From NCBI RefSeq assembly GCF_900626075.1, contig NZ_UYZY01000001.1, forward strand, positions 124,001-188,000: 64,000 nucleotides of DNA, given 5' to 3'. Both the position numbers and the translations under genes were made by a program. The DNA is from Clostridium transplantifaecale. GTDB lineage: Bacteria; Bacillota; Clostridia; Lachnospirales; Lachnospiraceae. The notes under the pieces were generated by a model. That model made no database searches. It was not told where the DNA came from and worked only from the letters and a program-made list of their open reading frames with translations. This document shows, piece by piece, positions 1 through 7,761 of the stretch; position 1 is the first letter of the stretch, and each line of letters starts with the position of its first letter.

Positions 1-2
1 GT

Positions 3-221
3 TCCGTAGTCCAGGCCGATGGACTCTATAAACTTTTAATGAAAGGCAATCACCCGTCCGGACTGATCGTGGAGACGGCGGACACAGTGTTGGTTACGGC
101 GGCTGTGGCCATGGAAATTCCGATGGTACACAAGGTAGACCCGGAATTCTTCAAAGAAATTAAAGACGGAATGACCGTATCAATGGACGCTACAAATGGA
201 ATTATTACCGTAAACGATTGA
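3..221 (+). CDS. Aconitase X swivel-domain protein (DUF126), C-terminal part
   Basis: An open frame enters from the left edge and ends at TGA 219-221, so only the last 72 residues are visible. The visible part begins SVVQADGLYKLL, followed by a stretch with NHPSGLIVE and a short C-terminal beta-rich segment ending in a Gly/Asp-containing turn. This matches the small swivelling subunit of aconitase X-type dehydratases, which pairs with a large DUF521 subunit (expected just upstream, outside the window). Known members dehydrate cis-3-hydroxy-L-proline or phosphomevalonate; the substrate here cannot be told. It is followed by TRAP transporter genes, suggesting uptake and breakdown of a small carboxylate. 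The internal ATG at 39 is probably not a start, because homology continues upstream of it. Confidence 0.6.
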   Translation, partial: SVVQADGLYKLLMKGNHPSGLIVETADTVLVTAAVAMEIPMVHKVDPEFFKEIKDGMTVSMDATNGIITVND

Positions 222-258
222 TCCACAGTCAGAGTGAAAATCCAGAAGGAGGATATGT

Positions 259-1362
259 ATGAAACGAAGAATAAAGGCAGCAGCGGCAATCCTGACAGCA
301 GTCAGCTTAGTAACAGGCCTCACGGCATGTGGTTCATCAGGCAGCGCTTCCGGCACACCGGCGGCTCAGGCCGACACAAAGAGTGATACATCATCTCAAA
401 ACCAGCCGGCCGGAGATTCCGGATACACAGGAGAATCATATCAGATCAGTATCGGACATATCTGTTCCGAGAGCCATTCCCTTCATAAATGCTGTCTGGC
501 TTTTAAGGAGGAAGTAGAATCCAAATCGGGCGGTAAGATTACCGTGGAGATTCATCCCAACAGCGAGCTGGGCGGTGATGAGGCGATGCTGGAATCCGTA
601 GCGCTTGGAACACTGACTATGGTAGTTCCGTCGGCCAACCTGCTGAGCGCCTATGTGGACGGCTTTCAAGTTCTCGGAATGCCATACCTCTTTGAAAATC
701 CGCAGCAGGCATTTGCTGCAATGGATGGAGATTTAGGAACCATTCTGAACAAAAAGCTGGAGGACAATAACGTAGGTCTCTTAAACCTCGGTTATAACTT
801 TAACGGCATTAGAAATATGACCAATAACAAACGGCCAATCAAGACTCCTGAAGATTTGAAAGGACTTAAAATGCGCTGCATGAGCAACCAGGTATACATA
901 AAGATGTTCGAAGCGCTCGGAGCAAATGCGACACCTATGAGCTGGAGCGAACTTTTCACAGCAATGCAGCAGGGAACCGTAGACGGGGAAGAAAACCCGG
1001 CGTCCCTGATTTACGAATCGAAATTCCAGGAAGTACAGAAATATATCAGCACTACAGAACACATCTATGATTTCTGCGGAATCGTTATCAACAGGGATTT
1101 CTATGAGGGAATGGATGAGCAGGCAAGGAAAATTCTGGATGACGCAGTACAGACCAAACTGATCGATGAACAGCGCTCCATGGAGTTAGACAACAATGGA
1201 GAATATCTGAAAAAGCTGCATGAAGAAGGAATGGAACTGACAGAGCTTACACCGGAAGAACGCAAGGTCTTCGCAGAGAAGGTCGCACCGATGTATGAAA
1301 ACTGGGAGAATACCTATGGCCAGGACATTGTGGATGCAGTGGAGAAATACAGAGCTGAATAA
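259..1362 (+). CDS. TRAP transporter solute-binding lipoprotein (DctP family)
   Basis: The 367-residue product begins with a basic stretch and hydrophobic segment ending in LTACGSS, a lipoprotein lipobox with the lipidated Cys at about residue 24, followed by a Ser/Thr/Gln-rich linker. The mature part has TRAP-binding-protein features: GHICSESHSLHKCC, a region around SELGGDEAMLE, and the conserved LKMRCMSNQVYIKMFEALGANATPM-type segment that in this family holds the Arg contacting the ligand carboxylate. It would bind a small organic acid outside the membrane and hand it to the DctQM permease encoded just downstream. AGGAGG lies 7 bases before the ATG. The ligand is unknown. Confidence 0.9.
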   Translation: MKRRIKAAAAILTAVSLVTGLTACGSSGSASGTPAAQADTKSDTSSQNQPAGDSGYTGESYQISIGHICSESHSLHKCCLAFKEEVESKSGGKITVEIHPNSELGGDEAMLESVALGTLTMVVPSANLLSAYVDGFQVLGMPYLFENPQQAFAAMDGDLGTILNKKLEDNNVGLLNLGYNFNGIRNMTNNKRPIKTPEDLKGLKMRCMSNQVYIKMFEALGANATPMSWSELFTAMQQGTVDGEENPASLIYESKFQEVQKYISTTEHIYDFCGIVINRDFYEGMDEQARKILDDAVQTKLIDEQRSMELDNNGEYLKKLHEEGMELTELTPEERKVFAEKVAPMYENWENTYGQDIVDAVEKYRAE

Positions 1363-1395
1363 TATCCCGATGGCAATTGTGAAAGGAAGAATCTT

Positions 1396-1908
1396 ATGAA
1401 GAAAATCATAAACTTCTATAATCAGCTGGAAGCCCACCTTCTGGTGTGCAGCCTGATTTTTACCGTGATTCTCGTCTTCTTCCAGGTAATTCTGAGATAT
1501 GTGTTCGGATCCTCACTTTCCTGGTCGGAAGAACTGGCAAGATACATATTTATCTGGCAAATCTGGCTCGGCACCAGCGTGGCCCAGAGGGATAATTCCC
1601 ATGTCCGTATCGAAGCGCTGGGCGGTACAGGGGAGAGCAGACGTAAAGATCTGATTCGCATCATTTCCGATGTGATTTGGCTTGCATTCTGTCTGCTGCT
1701 TGTAAAATACGGATTTGAACTGGTAGCCTCCATCCAGAAACGCGGCCTCATCTCGGCCGCGATGAGGATGCCGATGTACCTTGTATATTTGAGCCTCCCT
1801 GTCAGCCAGCTGGCGGTGTCAATCAGGATTATCGGAGAATTATGGCAGAAACTCCATGAACTTAAAAATGATAGAGGAGAGATTGGGGAAGGGGGCGAAG
1901 GAGCTTGA
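1396..1908 (+). CDS. TRAP transporter small permease (DctQ family)
   Basis: The 170-residue protein has four predicted membrane segments (about residues 14-34, 48-66, 92-112 and 128-148) and the DctQ-type LSWSEELARYIFIWQIWLG motif after the second. It forms the small membrane subunit of the TRAP transporter. Its end overlaps the start of the large permease by 4 bases (1905-1908), indicating translational coupling. It follows the binding protein after 33 bases, with an AAGGAAG ribosome site. Confidence 0.9.
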   Translation: MKKIINFYNQLEAHLLVCSLIFTVILVFFQVILRYVFGSSLSWSEELARYIFIWQIWLGTSVAQRDNSHVRIEALGGTGESRRKDLIRIISDVIWLAFCLLLVKYGFELVASIQKRGLISAAMRMPMYLVYLSLPVSQLAVSIRIIGELWQKLHELKNDRGEIGEGGEGA

Positions 1909-3182
1909 ATATAGCCGTACTGTTTGGTTCATTTGTTTTGATGATGGCTTTGTCGGTACCTGTCGGATACGCCATAGGCATTGCTACCTTTATCACGCTG
2001 ACCTGCTTTTCTAATATCCCGATTGCTCTTATTACCCAGAACGCCATTACCGGCTGCGATTCATTTCCGCTGATGGCAATTCCGTTCTTTATGCTGGCCG
2101 GAAACCTGATGAGCAGCGGCGGAATCGCAAAGAGAATTGTGGACTTTGCCGATACGCTTTTAGGATGGATTCAGGGTGGGCTCTGTATTGTAACAACGAT
2201 TGCCTGCATGTTCTTTGCGGCAATTTCCGGTTCTGCGATGGCGACGACATCGGCAATCGGCGGATTTATGATACCTGAGATGGAAAAACGCGGTTACAGC
2301 CGGCCGTTCAGCGCCGCGCTGGCAGCCTCAGCCGGAACAATCGGTGTTATCATTCCGCCCAGTATTCCATTCGTTATCTACGCTGTAGTTGTGGGAGAAT
2401 CTATCAGCGACCTGTTCATGGCCGGAATCGTCCCTGGCATATTGATGGGTGTGGTTCTGATTATTGTATCTGTTTTCCGAACAGGCGGAGAAAATGTCAG
2501 CAGAGGAGAGAAGCCAACTATTAAAAAAGTCTGGGTATCTTTCAAAGGCGCCTTCTGGGCGTTGCTGACACCGGTCATCATCCTGGGTGGAATTTATTCC
2601 GGTATTTTTACTCCGACCGAGTCGGCGGTTGTGGCCGTTGTATACTGCTTTGTAGTCAGCGTATTTATTTACAGGGAAATTGATTTAAAGGGAGTGTACG
2701 ACTCATTTTACAGAAGTATCAGCGTCAACGGAATGACCACGTTTATGGTGGGACTATCAATGGCATTTGCCGCTTATCTGACAATGGAACGGATTCCGCA
2801 TAAGATTGCAGCAGCAATGCTGAGCGTTACGGACAACAGGATTATCCTGCTTCTTTTAATCAACCTGTTCCTGCTGTTTATTGGCTGCCTGATTGACAAT
2901 ATCCCGGCCACAATCATTCTTTCTCCGATTCTGCTGCCGGTAGTAACACAGATTGGCATGTCTCCGATTACATTCGGCGTTATGCTTACAATGAACCTGG
3001 CAATTGGTTTTGTCACACCGCCTTACGGCATTAACCTGTTTGTGGCGGCCGGTATTTCGGGAGAGCCGATGACGCGGCTGATAAAGCCGATGCTGTTCTT
3101 TATTGGCGGACTCTTGATTGCACTTGGCCTTACAACGTTCTGCGAACCGGTTACGCTGGGGCTTTTGGGGCTGCTGAAGTGA
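1905..3182 (+). CDS. TRAP transporter large permease (DctM family)
   Basis: The 425-residue multi-pass membrane protein has the usual DctM length and about 12 hydrophobic segments. Family hallmarks visible are the SGSAMATTSAIG segment near residue 100, IIPPSIPFVIYAV soon after, and FVTPPYGINLFVA near residue 370. It is the Na+-driven transport subunit that works with the preceding DctQ and DctP proteins. It uses a TTG start in the 4-base overlap with the DctQ gene. It is the last transport gene; the LarA-like gene follows after a 148-base gap, so co-transcription is likely but not certain. Confidence 0.92.
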   Translation: MNIAVLFGSFVLMMALSVPVGYAIGIATFITLTCFSNIPIALITQNAITGCDSFPLMAIPFFMLAGNLMSSGGIAKRIVDFADTLLGWIQGGLCIVTTIACMFFAAISGSAMATTSAIGGFMIPEMEKRGYSRPFSAALAASAGTIGVIIPPSIPFVIYAVVVGESISDLFMAGIVPGILMGVVLIIVSVFRTGGENVSRGEKPTIKKVWVSFKGAFWALLTPVIILGGIYSGIFTPTESAVVAVVYCFVVSVFIYREIDLKGVYDSFYRSISVNGMTTFMVGLSMAFAAYLTMERIPHKIAAAMLSVTDNRIILLLLINLFLLFIGCLIDNIPATIILSPILLPVVTQIGMSPITFGVMLTMNLAIGFVTPPYGINLFVAAGISGEPMTRLIKPMLFFIGGLLIALGLTTFCEPVTLGLLGLLK

Positions 3183-3330
3183 TGGGACATTCAATGGGAC
3201 ATTCATAAACAAAATATTTATAAACTAAAAAATGCCACATAAGAACTAACTTATAAAGTAATATCGCAAAATCTTCTTTTTCCTGGTGTCAGGTATACAG
3301 GTGCCAGGGAAAGAAGAAAGGAGGTGGGAA

Positions 3331-4560
3331 ATGCCTTTATTATTGGAAGAGGACTATAATATAGAACTTCCGGTTATGCATCGGGTACGTCAAAAATTTG
3401 ACCGCCCAACCGTTGGGGACCTGGAAGGCAGAATCCGTGAGGAGATAGCAAAAGACAAGGTGTCCGGAAAAATAAAAAAAGGCCAGCGGGTAGCTGTGGC
3501 GGTTGGGAGCCGTGGGATTAGAAATCTGGCCGTCATAGTGCGCGGTGTTGTCGATGAAATAAAGAAATATGGGGGCGAGCCCTTTATCGTGTCCGCGATG
3601 GGAAGCCACGGCGGCGGAACGGAGGAAGGACAGAAAGAAATCCTGACCGGATACGGGATCACGGAAGAAGCCATGGGAGTTCCTGTTATAGCCCGTCTTG
3701 ATGTGGTGGAGATAGGAGCGCTGAAGAGTGGGACAAAAGTATATTTTGATAAGACAGCGTATGAAGCCGACCTGGTGGTGCCAATCAACAGAGTGAAAAT
3801 CCACACCGATTTTGTCGCCGATATCCAAAGCGGCCTTTGCAAGATGCTGGTGATTGGCCTGGGAAATCATATCGGCTGCACCTCCATCCATGAGGAGAGC
3901 TTCGACCAGTTCGGAGAAGTGCTGAAAGGAGCCGCCTCCATGATTATGCAGTCCGTCAATGTCGGTTTCGGTGTCGCGATTCTCGAAAATGCATACGATG
4001 AAACAGCATGGATCGAGGCGATTCCGTCCGAGAATATAATAGAGCGTGAAAAACAGCTCGTTAAAATGGCGGCTGGAAACATGCCGACTCTGATGATACC
4101 TGAGATTGACGTGTTAATCGTTGAAAAGATAGGAAAAGATATTTCCGGCTGCGGCTATGACCCCAATATTTTGGGAAAAAGTTATCTTCTCAAGGAATTT
4201 ATTCTGCCGGTACCGAAAATAGATAAGATGGTACTGCTGGATCTTTCTGAGGAAACCCATGGAAACGGTGTGGGACTGGGAATTTTTGATATCACAACGA
4301 AAAAAGTATTTGAACAGCTCGACTATGAGTCCATCTATGCCAATGGAATTGCTGTCAAGGATTTGGATGACTGCAAGATTCCGGTGATAGCAAAAGATGA
4401 AGATGAAGCAGTTAAGATCGCAGTAAAAGTGCTGCGTGGAGCCGATAAAAAGCGCCTTAAGATTGTAAGGATTGAAAGCACGCTGAGGCTGGAATATATA
4501 GAAGTTTCAGATGCGCTGCTGCCTTTGGTGGAAGCGGATGAGAGGCTGGAACTTGTTTAA
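3331..4560 (+). CDS. LarA-like protein (lactate racemase N-terminal domain, DUF2088)
   Basis: A 409-residue protein with the DUF2088/LarA N-terminal fold: GQRVAVAVGSRGIRNL near residue 70, SAMGSHGGGTEEGQ near 105, and a segment with INRVKIHTDF where LarA enzymes carry His residues. LarA-type enzymes isomerise 2-hydroxy acids with a nickel-pincer cofactor; no cofactor-making genes (larB, larC, larE) lie nearby, so this may be one of the many DUF2088 members of unknown substrate. I chose ATG 3331 because GGAGGTGGG precedes it; the longer frame from 3286 has no ribosome site. Its position after the TRAP genes suggests it acts on the imported acid. Confidence 0.75.
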   Translation: MPLLLEEDYNIELPVMHRVRQKFDRPTVGDLEGRIREEIAKDKVSGKIKKGQRVAVAVGSRGIRNLAVIVRGVVDEIKKYGGEPFIVSAMGSHGGGTEEGQKEILTGYGITEEAMGVPVIARLDVVEIGALKSGTKVYFDKTAYEADLVVPINRVKIHTDFVADIQSGLCKMLVIGLGNHIGCTSIHEESFDQFGEVLKGAASMIMQSVNVGFGVAILENAYDETAWIEAIPSENIIEREKQLVKMAAGNMPTLMIPEIDVLIVEKIGKDISGCGYDPNILGKSYLLKEFILPVPKIDKMVLLDLSEETHGNGVGLGIFDITTKKVFEQLDYESIYANGIAVKDLDDCKIPVIAKDEDEAVKIAVKVLRGADKKRLKIVRIESTLRLEYIEVSDALLPLVEADERLELV

Positions 4561-4602
4561 AGTTAAAGGATCACTACTTATAATTTGATAAAATATTGCA
4601 TG

Positions 4603-4638
4603 GCAGGCCTCCTGAGTACCCCCTCGGGGGAGGTCTGC
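4603..4638. terminator. Strong hairpin after the catabolic operon
   Basis: GCAGGCCTCC (4603-4612) pairs with GGAGGTCTGC (4629-4638) with one G-U, and the loop holds a second small GC hairpin. On the + strand it could end the operon that stops at 4560, though no long T run follows. On the - strand it is followed by AATATTTTAT and would end the leftward structured RNA. It may serve both. Confidence 0.5.
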
Positions 4639-4648
4639 TTCTTGATGT

Positions 4649-5075
4649 GGGGATTTAATTGAGATGCGAGGACGCCTCTGTAAGACGGCGGACGGGGGAG
4701 TGGGAGGGTGTGTATGAGTCTTCAGTCCCAGTTTGTAAGTTGTGGTGAGGGGGAATCCAGGAGAAAAAATTCCTACGGGGACACGCTTTCGCTTGTGGAA
4801 TGCGCAGCGGATGCTAGCTTCGTGTAAGACCTCAGCAAGCACCGGCGGATTCCAAGGTCCCCTTCGGAAAGTTTTCTCCTTCCTTCCCCGGGCAGGTTGT
4901 CGGCGGGACTGAAGACTCAGCGAAGGCTGTTGCCCCGTCCGCCGGCTTCAGGGGCTGATTGTCTCTTTCGTCAAGTGGGGAGGTGGTATTGTCGCGGCCA
5001 CGATATAGTCGTAACTATTTTACATTCTGATGATATCCTGGGATGCATAAAAAGAGGCTCAGAATAAACACTCTA
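4649..5075 (-). ncRNA. Structured noncoding RNA candidate, copy A
   Basis: No plausible protein is encoded here, but the stretch is packed with helices and is homologous, in reverse orientation, to the element at about 5100-5496. A perfect 14-bp helix pairs 4716-4729 with 4905-4918; the same helix in the other copy differs at two positions on both strands, each change being compensated. A small hairpin at 4782-4797 reads on the - strand as a stem closed by GAAA, and the other copy has GCAA there: both are GNRA loops only on these strands, which is why I assign A to - and B to +. Conserved single-stranded-looking text GAGGTCTT lies in both. The 5' end is only approximate. I recognise no named family. 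Confidence 0.55.
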
Positions 5076-5099
5076 AGATTCTAAGTTTAAATAGTTTCA

Positions 5100-5496
5100 T
5101 AGTGAACAGGATGTAGTTTTCAGGCATCCGGGGAAACGTAGTGGCAGCGGCAAGCGTCTCCCCCATTGAAGAAAGAGGACAAATCAGCCGCCGCAGGACG
5201 GGGCCGGGCAGACGTCCTAGGCTGAGTCTTTCGTCCCGGCCATAACCTTCCTGCGGGGAAGAAGGGAGAAAAAGATTCCGGAGGGAACCTGGGAGTTCAT
5301 TGGTACTTACCGAGGTCTTTTCGAGGTTAGTACCATTATGTACTCCAACGAGCGCAAGCGTTTCCCGCAGGAACTTTTTCTGCCCGTATTCCCCGCCCGC
5401 GACACCCTGACGCCCGGGACGAAAGACTCATCGATCCCCCTCACCACCCCGGTCCCCGGCCTGACGGCGGCGTCCTCATTTCTCAATCAAATCCCC
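5100..5496 (+). ncRNA. Structured noncoding RNA candidate, copy B
   Basis: This is the divergent partner of the element at 4649-5075. The central 14-bp helix is 5224-5237 with 5416-5429. An inner stem GGTACT/AGTACC spans 5302 to about 5333 around the conserved GAGGTCTT, and the GCAA-capped hairpin is 5347-5362. The last shared block (CCTC near 5477, then TCTCAATCAAATCCCC 5481-5496) mirrors 4649-4676. Overall similarity of the two copies is roughly 60-70 percent by eye over about 350 bases. No clear promoter was found in the shared centre, although both 5' sides carry AAATAGTT. The exact ends and function are unknown. Confidence 0.55.
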
Positions 5497-5588
5497 ATTT
5501 AATGACGCAACTCTGCGCAAAAAAGCTCACGTGCAAAAGATTTGGAATAAATTACCAGAAAAGATTGTCCCTAATTCATTAAAACATA

Positions 5589-5608
5589 CTCCAATTAATG
5601 ATAATATA
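5589..5608 (+). promoter_or_regulatory. 20-base element shared upstream of recombinases 1 and 3
   Basis: These 20 bases recur identically at 61859-61878, in each case about 30-45 bases before the recombinase start. The element holds GATAAT, usable as a -10 box, and an AT-rich palindromic core, so it may be promoter or operator. Recombinase 2 lacks it. No good -35 box was found. Confidence 0.4.
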
Positions 5609-5649
5609 TTAAGAAGACTAAAATTTCACTTAAAAGGAGAATGCCGACG

Positions 5650-6492
5650 ATGGAACTTCATATGATAACACCTGACTTGCAAATACAATACCGGGATTAC
5701 CTGGAACGGGACGAAAAGAGCAGCCATACGGTGGAAAAATATCAGAGGGATTTAAAGAAATTTGTATTATATCTTGGTGGGCAGAATGTGACGAAAGATC
5801 TTGTGATCGGTTTTAAAGAAAACCTGGTTAAAACGTATGCGGTGAACAGTGTTAATTCAATTTTGGCATCACTCAACAGTTTTTTTCAGTTTACCGGTTG
5901 GCAGGAGCTTAAAGTAAAGCAGCTCAAAAAACAACATCAGGTCTATTGCCCGGAAGAAAAAGAACTTACCAAGAAGGAATATTTTGAGCTTATTAAATCT
6001 GCAAAGGAAGAGGGCAAGGAGAAAATAGGGCTGATTATCCAGACGATAGGCAGCACGGGCATCAGAATCAGTGAATTGTCCAGTATTACTGTACAGGCGG
6101 TGAAAAATGGGCTGGCACAGGTGGATTGTAAAGGTAAAAACCGCCAGGTGCTTCTGCCGAGAAAACTGGTGATAAAATTATCGCATTATATAAGGAAAGA
6201 ACGCCTCCGCACCGGCCCTGTTTTTGTTACAAAGAGCGGCAATCCTCTGAACCGAAGTAATATCTGGCGGGAAATGAAAAGAGTCTGCCATCTCGCAGGA
6301 GTGAATGCAAAAAAAGTATTTCCGCACAATCTGAGACACCTGTTTGCAACCTCATTTTATAAAATGGAGAAAGATATTGCAAAATTAGCCGATCTGTTGG
6401 GGCATAGCAATATAAATACAACAAGGATTTATATTATTTCGTCGGGGATTGAACATAGAAAGCAGATTGAGAGGATGAATTTGTTATTATGA
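5650..6492 (+). CDS. Tyrosine recombinase 1 (phase-variation invertase)
   Basis: The 280-residue protein has an N-terminal SAM-like core-binding domain (SSHTVEKYQRDLKKF) and a C-terminal catalytic domain with all expected residues: Arg in GSTGIRISEL, Lys in CKGKNRQ, His-x-x-Arg in HNLRHLFA, His in LLGHSNINTTR, and Tyr in RIYII three residues later. It resembles XerC/D-family integrases, with no extra domains. ATG 5650 sits 10 bases after AGGAG; the ATG at 5641 touches the ribosome site and is unlikely. Its stop is two bases before the first inverted site, so it most likely inverts the 6495-6945 segment. Close paralogues stand at 40025 and 61909, each in the same setting. Confidence 0.9.
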   Translation: MELHMITPDLQIQYRDYLERDEKSSHTVEKYQRDLKKFVLYLGGQNVTKDLVIGFKENLVKTYAVNSVNSILASLNSFFQFTGWQELKVKQLKKQHQVYCPEEKELTKKEYFELIKSAKEEGKEKIGLIIQTIGSTGIRISELSSITVQAVKNGLAQVDCKGKNRQVLLPRKLVIKLSHYIRKERLRTGPVFVTKSGNPLNRSNIWREMKRVCHLAGVNAKKVFPHNLRHLFATSFYKMEKDIAKLADLLGHSNINTTRIYIISSGIEHRKQIERMNLLL

Positions 6493-6494
6493 TG

Positions 6495-6522
6495 ATACAA
6501 CATAATAGTGATTATGTTGTAT
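6495..6522 (+). repeat. Inversion site 1, left (centre AGTG)
   Basis: Perfect 12-base arms (ATACAACATAAT and its reverse complement) flank a 4-base centre AGTG. The site at 6918-6945 has the same arms with centre CACT, so the two are exact inverted copies. The arms are the likely recombinase-binding arms and the asymmetric centre sets direction. Confidence 0.88.
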
Positions 6523-6917
6523 TTACATGTTTCAAAAAGAATTGTTCTCCAGAAAATAAAAAATTTACTAATTTTATAATCTTTTTACATTTTTAACCTT
6601 CGACTATTATAGCAGTAAAGATCGGAAAGTTCAATGTTTTAATGGGTAAACATGTCCTGTTTTGTATAAATTTGTCTTGAATGATATCAGGGTAGCGTTA
6701 TAGGACAAGGCCTGGATAAGCAAATCTAAAAAAAATGATAAATTTTTCCACCTCTTTTATTCACGGTAAATACCGCTCATCCAATGGTAAATTTTTCCAT
6801 ATCTAATACAAAAAATAAAAACCCAGCTAACTGTTTCCAATAAACACAGCTATTCTTAGATTTTCAAACGTTTTTCCCCATTTTTATTATCTTAAACATC
6901 AATATCATAAATATAAA
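6523..6917. other. Invertible promoter segment of capsule locus 1
   Basis: This AT-rich, non-coding stretch of 395 bases is bounded by two exact inverted sites and lies between the recombinase gene and the first capsule gene. It contains a good sigma-A promoter on the - strand. Inverting it would turn that promoter toward the capsule operon. No gene is seen within it. Confidence 0.8.
6606..6634 (-). promoter_or_regulatory. Sigma-A promoter pointing away from capsule locus 1 (OFF)
   Basis: On the - strand TTGAAC (6634-6629) is followed after exactly 17 bases by a perfect TATAAT (6611-6606). It would transcribe leftward through the left site into the 3' end of the recombinase gene in antisense. 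After inversion it would sit at about 6806-6834 on the + strand, roughly 135 bases before the first capsule gene. Confidence 0.72.
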
Positions 6918-6945
6918 ATACAACATAATCACTATTATGTTGTAT
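6918..6945 (+). repeat. Inversion site 1, right (centre CACT)
   Basis: Exact reverse complement of the site at 6495-6522. An ATG inside it (6937) opens the downstream frame but has no ribosome site and is not used as the gene start here. Confidence 0.88.
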
Positions 6946-6975
6946 TACGCAAGAACCGTAGTTGGAGATTATTCT

Positions 6976-7707
6976 ATGATATCAGAATCAGGAATTATCG
7001 ATGTACATTCGCACATCATTCCGGGAGCGGACGATGGGTGCAGGTATATCGGAGAGACCTTGGAGATGCTGAAACTGGCATATAGTCAGGGGGTGAGGGG
7101 TGTGATTGCCACGCCGCACTATGTGCGCGGTCATAACCGAATGGACGCGGATACCCTGAAGGAAAAAGCAGGCAAGCTTCGGGAGAGTGTTGCGGCCGTT
7201 TTACCGGATATGAAAATCTACCAGGGACAGGAAATTTTGTATTTTGACGGTGTTACCGAAAAACTGGCCTCGGGAGAAGTTCTGACGCTTCAGGGGACAA
7301 GATATGTTCTTGTCGAATTTATGCCTTCAGTTCCATATAATGAGCTTTTTCTGGCAGTACGAACTCTGCTGCTTGCAGGTTACTTTCCGATACTGGCTCA
7401 TATTGAACGGTATCAATGCCTGAGAAAGGGCGGATATGTGGAGGAACTGATTCACGCGGGCGCCTATATGCAGATGAATTACCGCTGCCTGAGCAGGGCA
7501 AAGGGCCTGGCTGAACGCGCCTGGTGCAGAAAAACGGTTTTGGAGGGAAATATCCATCTGCTTGGAACCGATATGCACCGTCTTGATTACAGGCCGCCGG
7601 AACTGGAAAAGACCCTGGCCTGGCTGAAAAAAAGAGGGGGCGAAGAGCTGACAAGGAAATTGACAGCGGAAAACGCTGCAGCGATTTTAGCCGGAGACAG
7701 TTTGTAA
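6976..7707 (+). CDS. PHP-type protein-tyrosine phosphatase, capsule regulator (CpsB/YwqE family)
   Basis: The 243-residue protein begins MISESGIIDVHSHIIPGADDG, the metal-binding start of PHP phosphatases, with later motifs HYVRGHN, HIERYQ and GTDMHR supplying the remaining His/Asp ligands. In Gram-positive capsule loci this enzyme removes phosphate from the Tyr-rich tail of the BY-kinase and so tunes chain length and output. I chose ATG 6976, 8 bases after GGAG, because the upstream ATG lies within the recombination site. It is the first gene of locus 1, followed by the co-polymerase and kinase. The same gene heads loci 2 and 3. Confidence 0.88.
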   Translation: MISESGIIDVHSHIIPGADDGCRYIGETLEMLKLAYSQGVRGVIATPHYVRGHNRMDADTLKEKAGKLRESVAAVLPDMKIYQGQEILYFDGVTEKLASGEVLTLQGTRYVLVEFMPSVPYNELFLAVRTLLLAGYFPILAHIERYQCLRKGGYVEELIHAGAYMQMNYRCLSRAKGLAERAWCRKTVLEGNIHLLGTDMHRLDYRPPELEKTLAWLKKRGGEELTRKLTAENAAAILAGDSL

Positions 7708-7761
7708 TAGAAAAAGAACAGCATTATAAAAGACAAAAAAGATAAAGAGGAATAACAGAGT

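Noticed and set aside
4507..4842. Leftward open frame of 111 codons over the structured element
   Set aside because: It overlaps the 3' end of the LarA-like gene, has low-complexity Pro/Thr/Arg-rich translation and no ribosome site; it is a by-product of GC-rich RNA structure.
4649..5496. The long inverted repeat as the ends of an insertion sequence or as one giant invertible segment
   Set aside because: The arms are only about 60-70 percent alike and differ by compensatory changes inside local helices, no transposase lies between them, and the AACATAAT-type sites are absent. RNA structure explains the pattern better.
6575..6580. TATAAT on the + strand in the locus 1 segment as an ON promoter
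   Set aside because: The sequence 17 bases upstream (GAAAAT) is not a -35 box and there is no extended -10; the - strand promoter is far better.
6495..6945. Inverted sites as ordinary transcription terminators
   Set aside because: The 4-base loop hairpins are AT-rich with no T tract, and the paired reverse-complement centres at two ends of each segment are explained by recombination, not termination.
6937..6975. Upstream start for the locus 1 phosphatase (ATG inside the recombination site)
   Set aside because: No ribosome site precedes it, and the corresponding residues are not shared with the locus 2 and 3 proteins; ATG 6976 has GGAG at good spacing.
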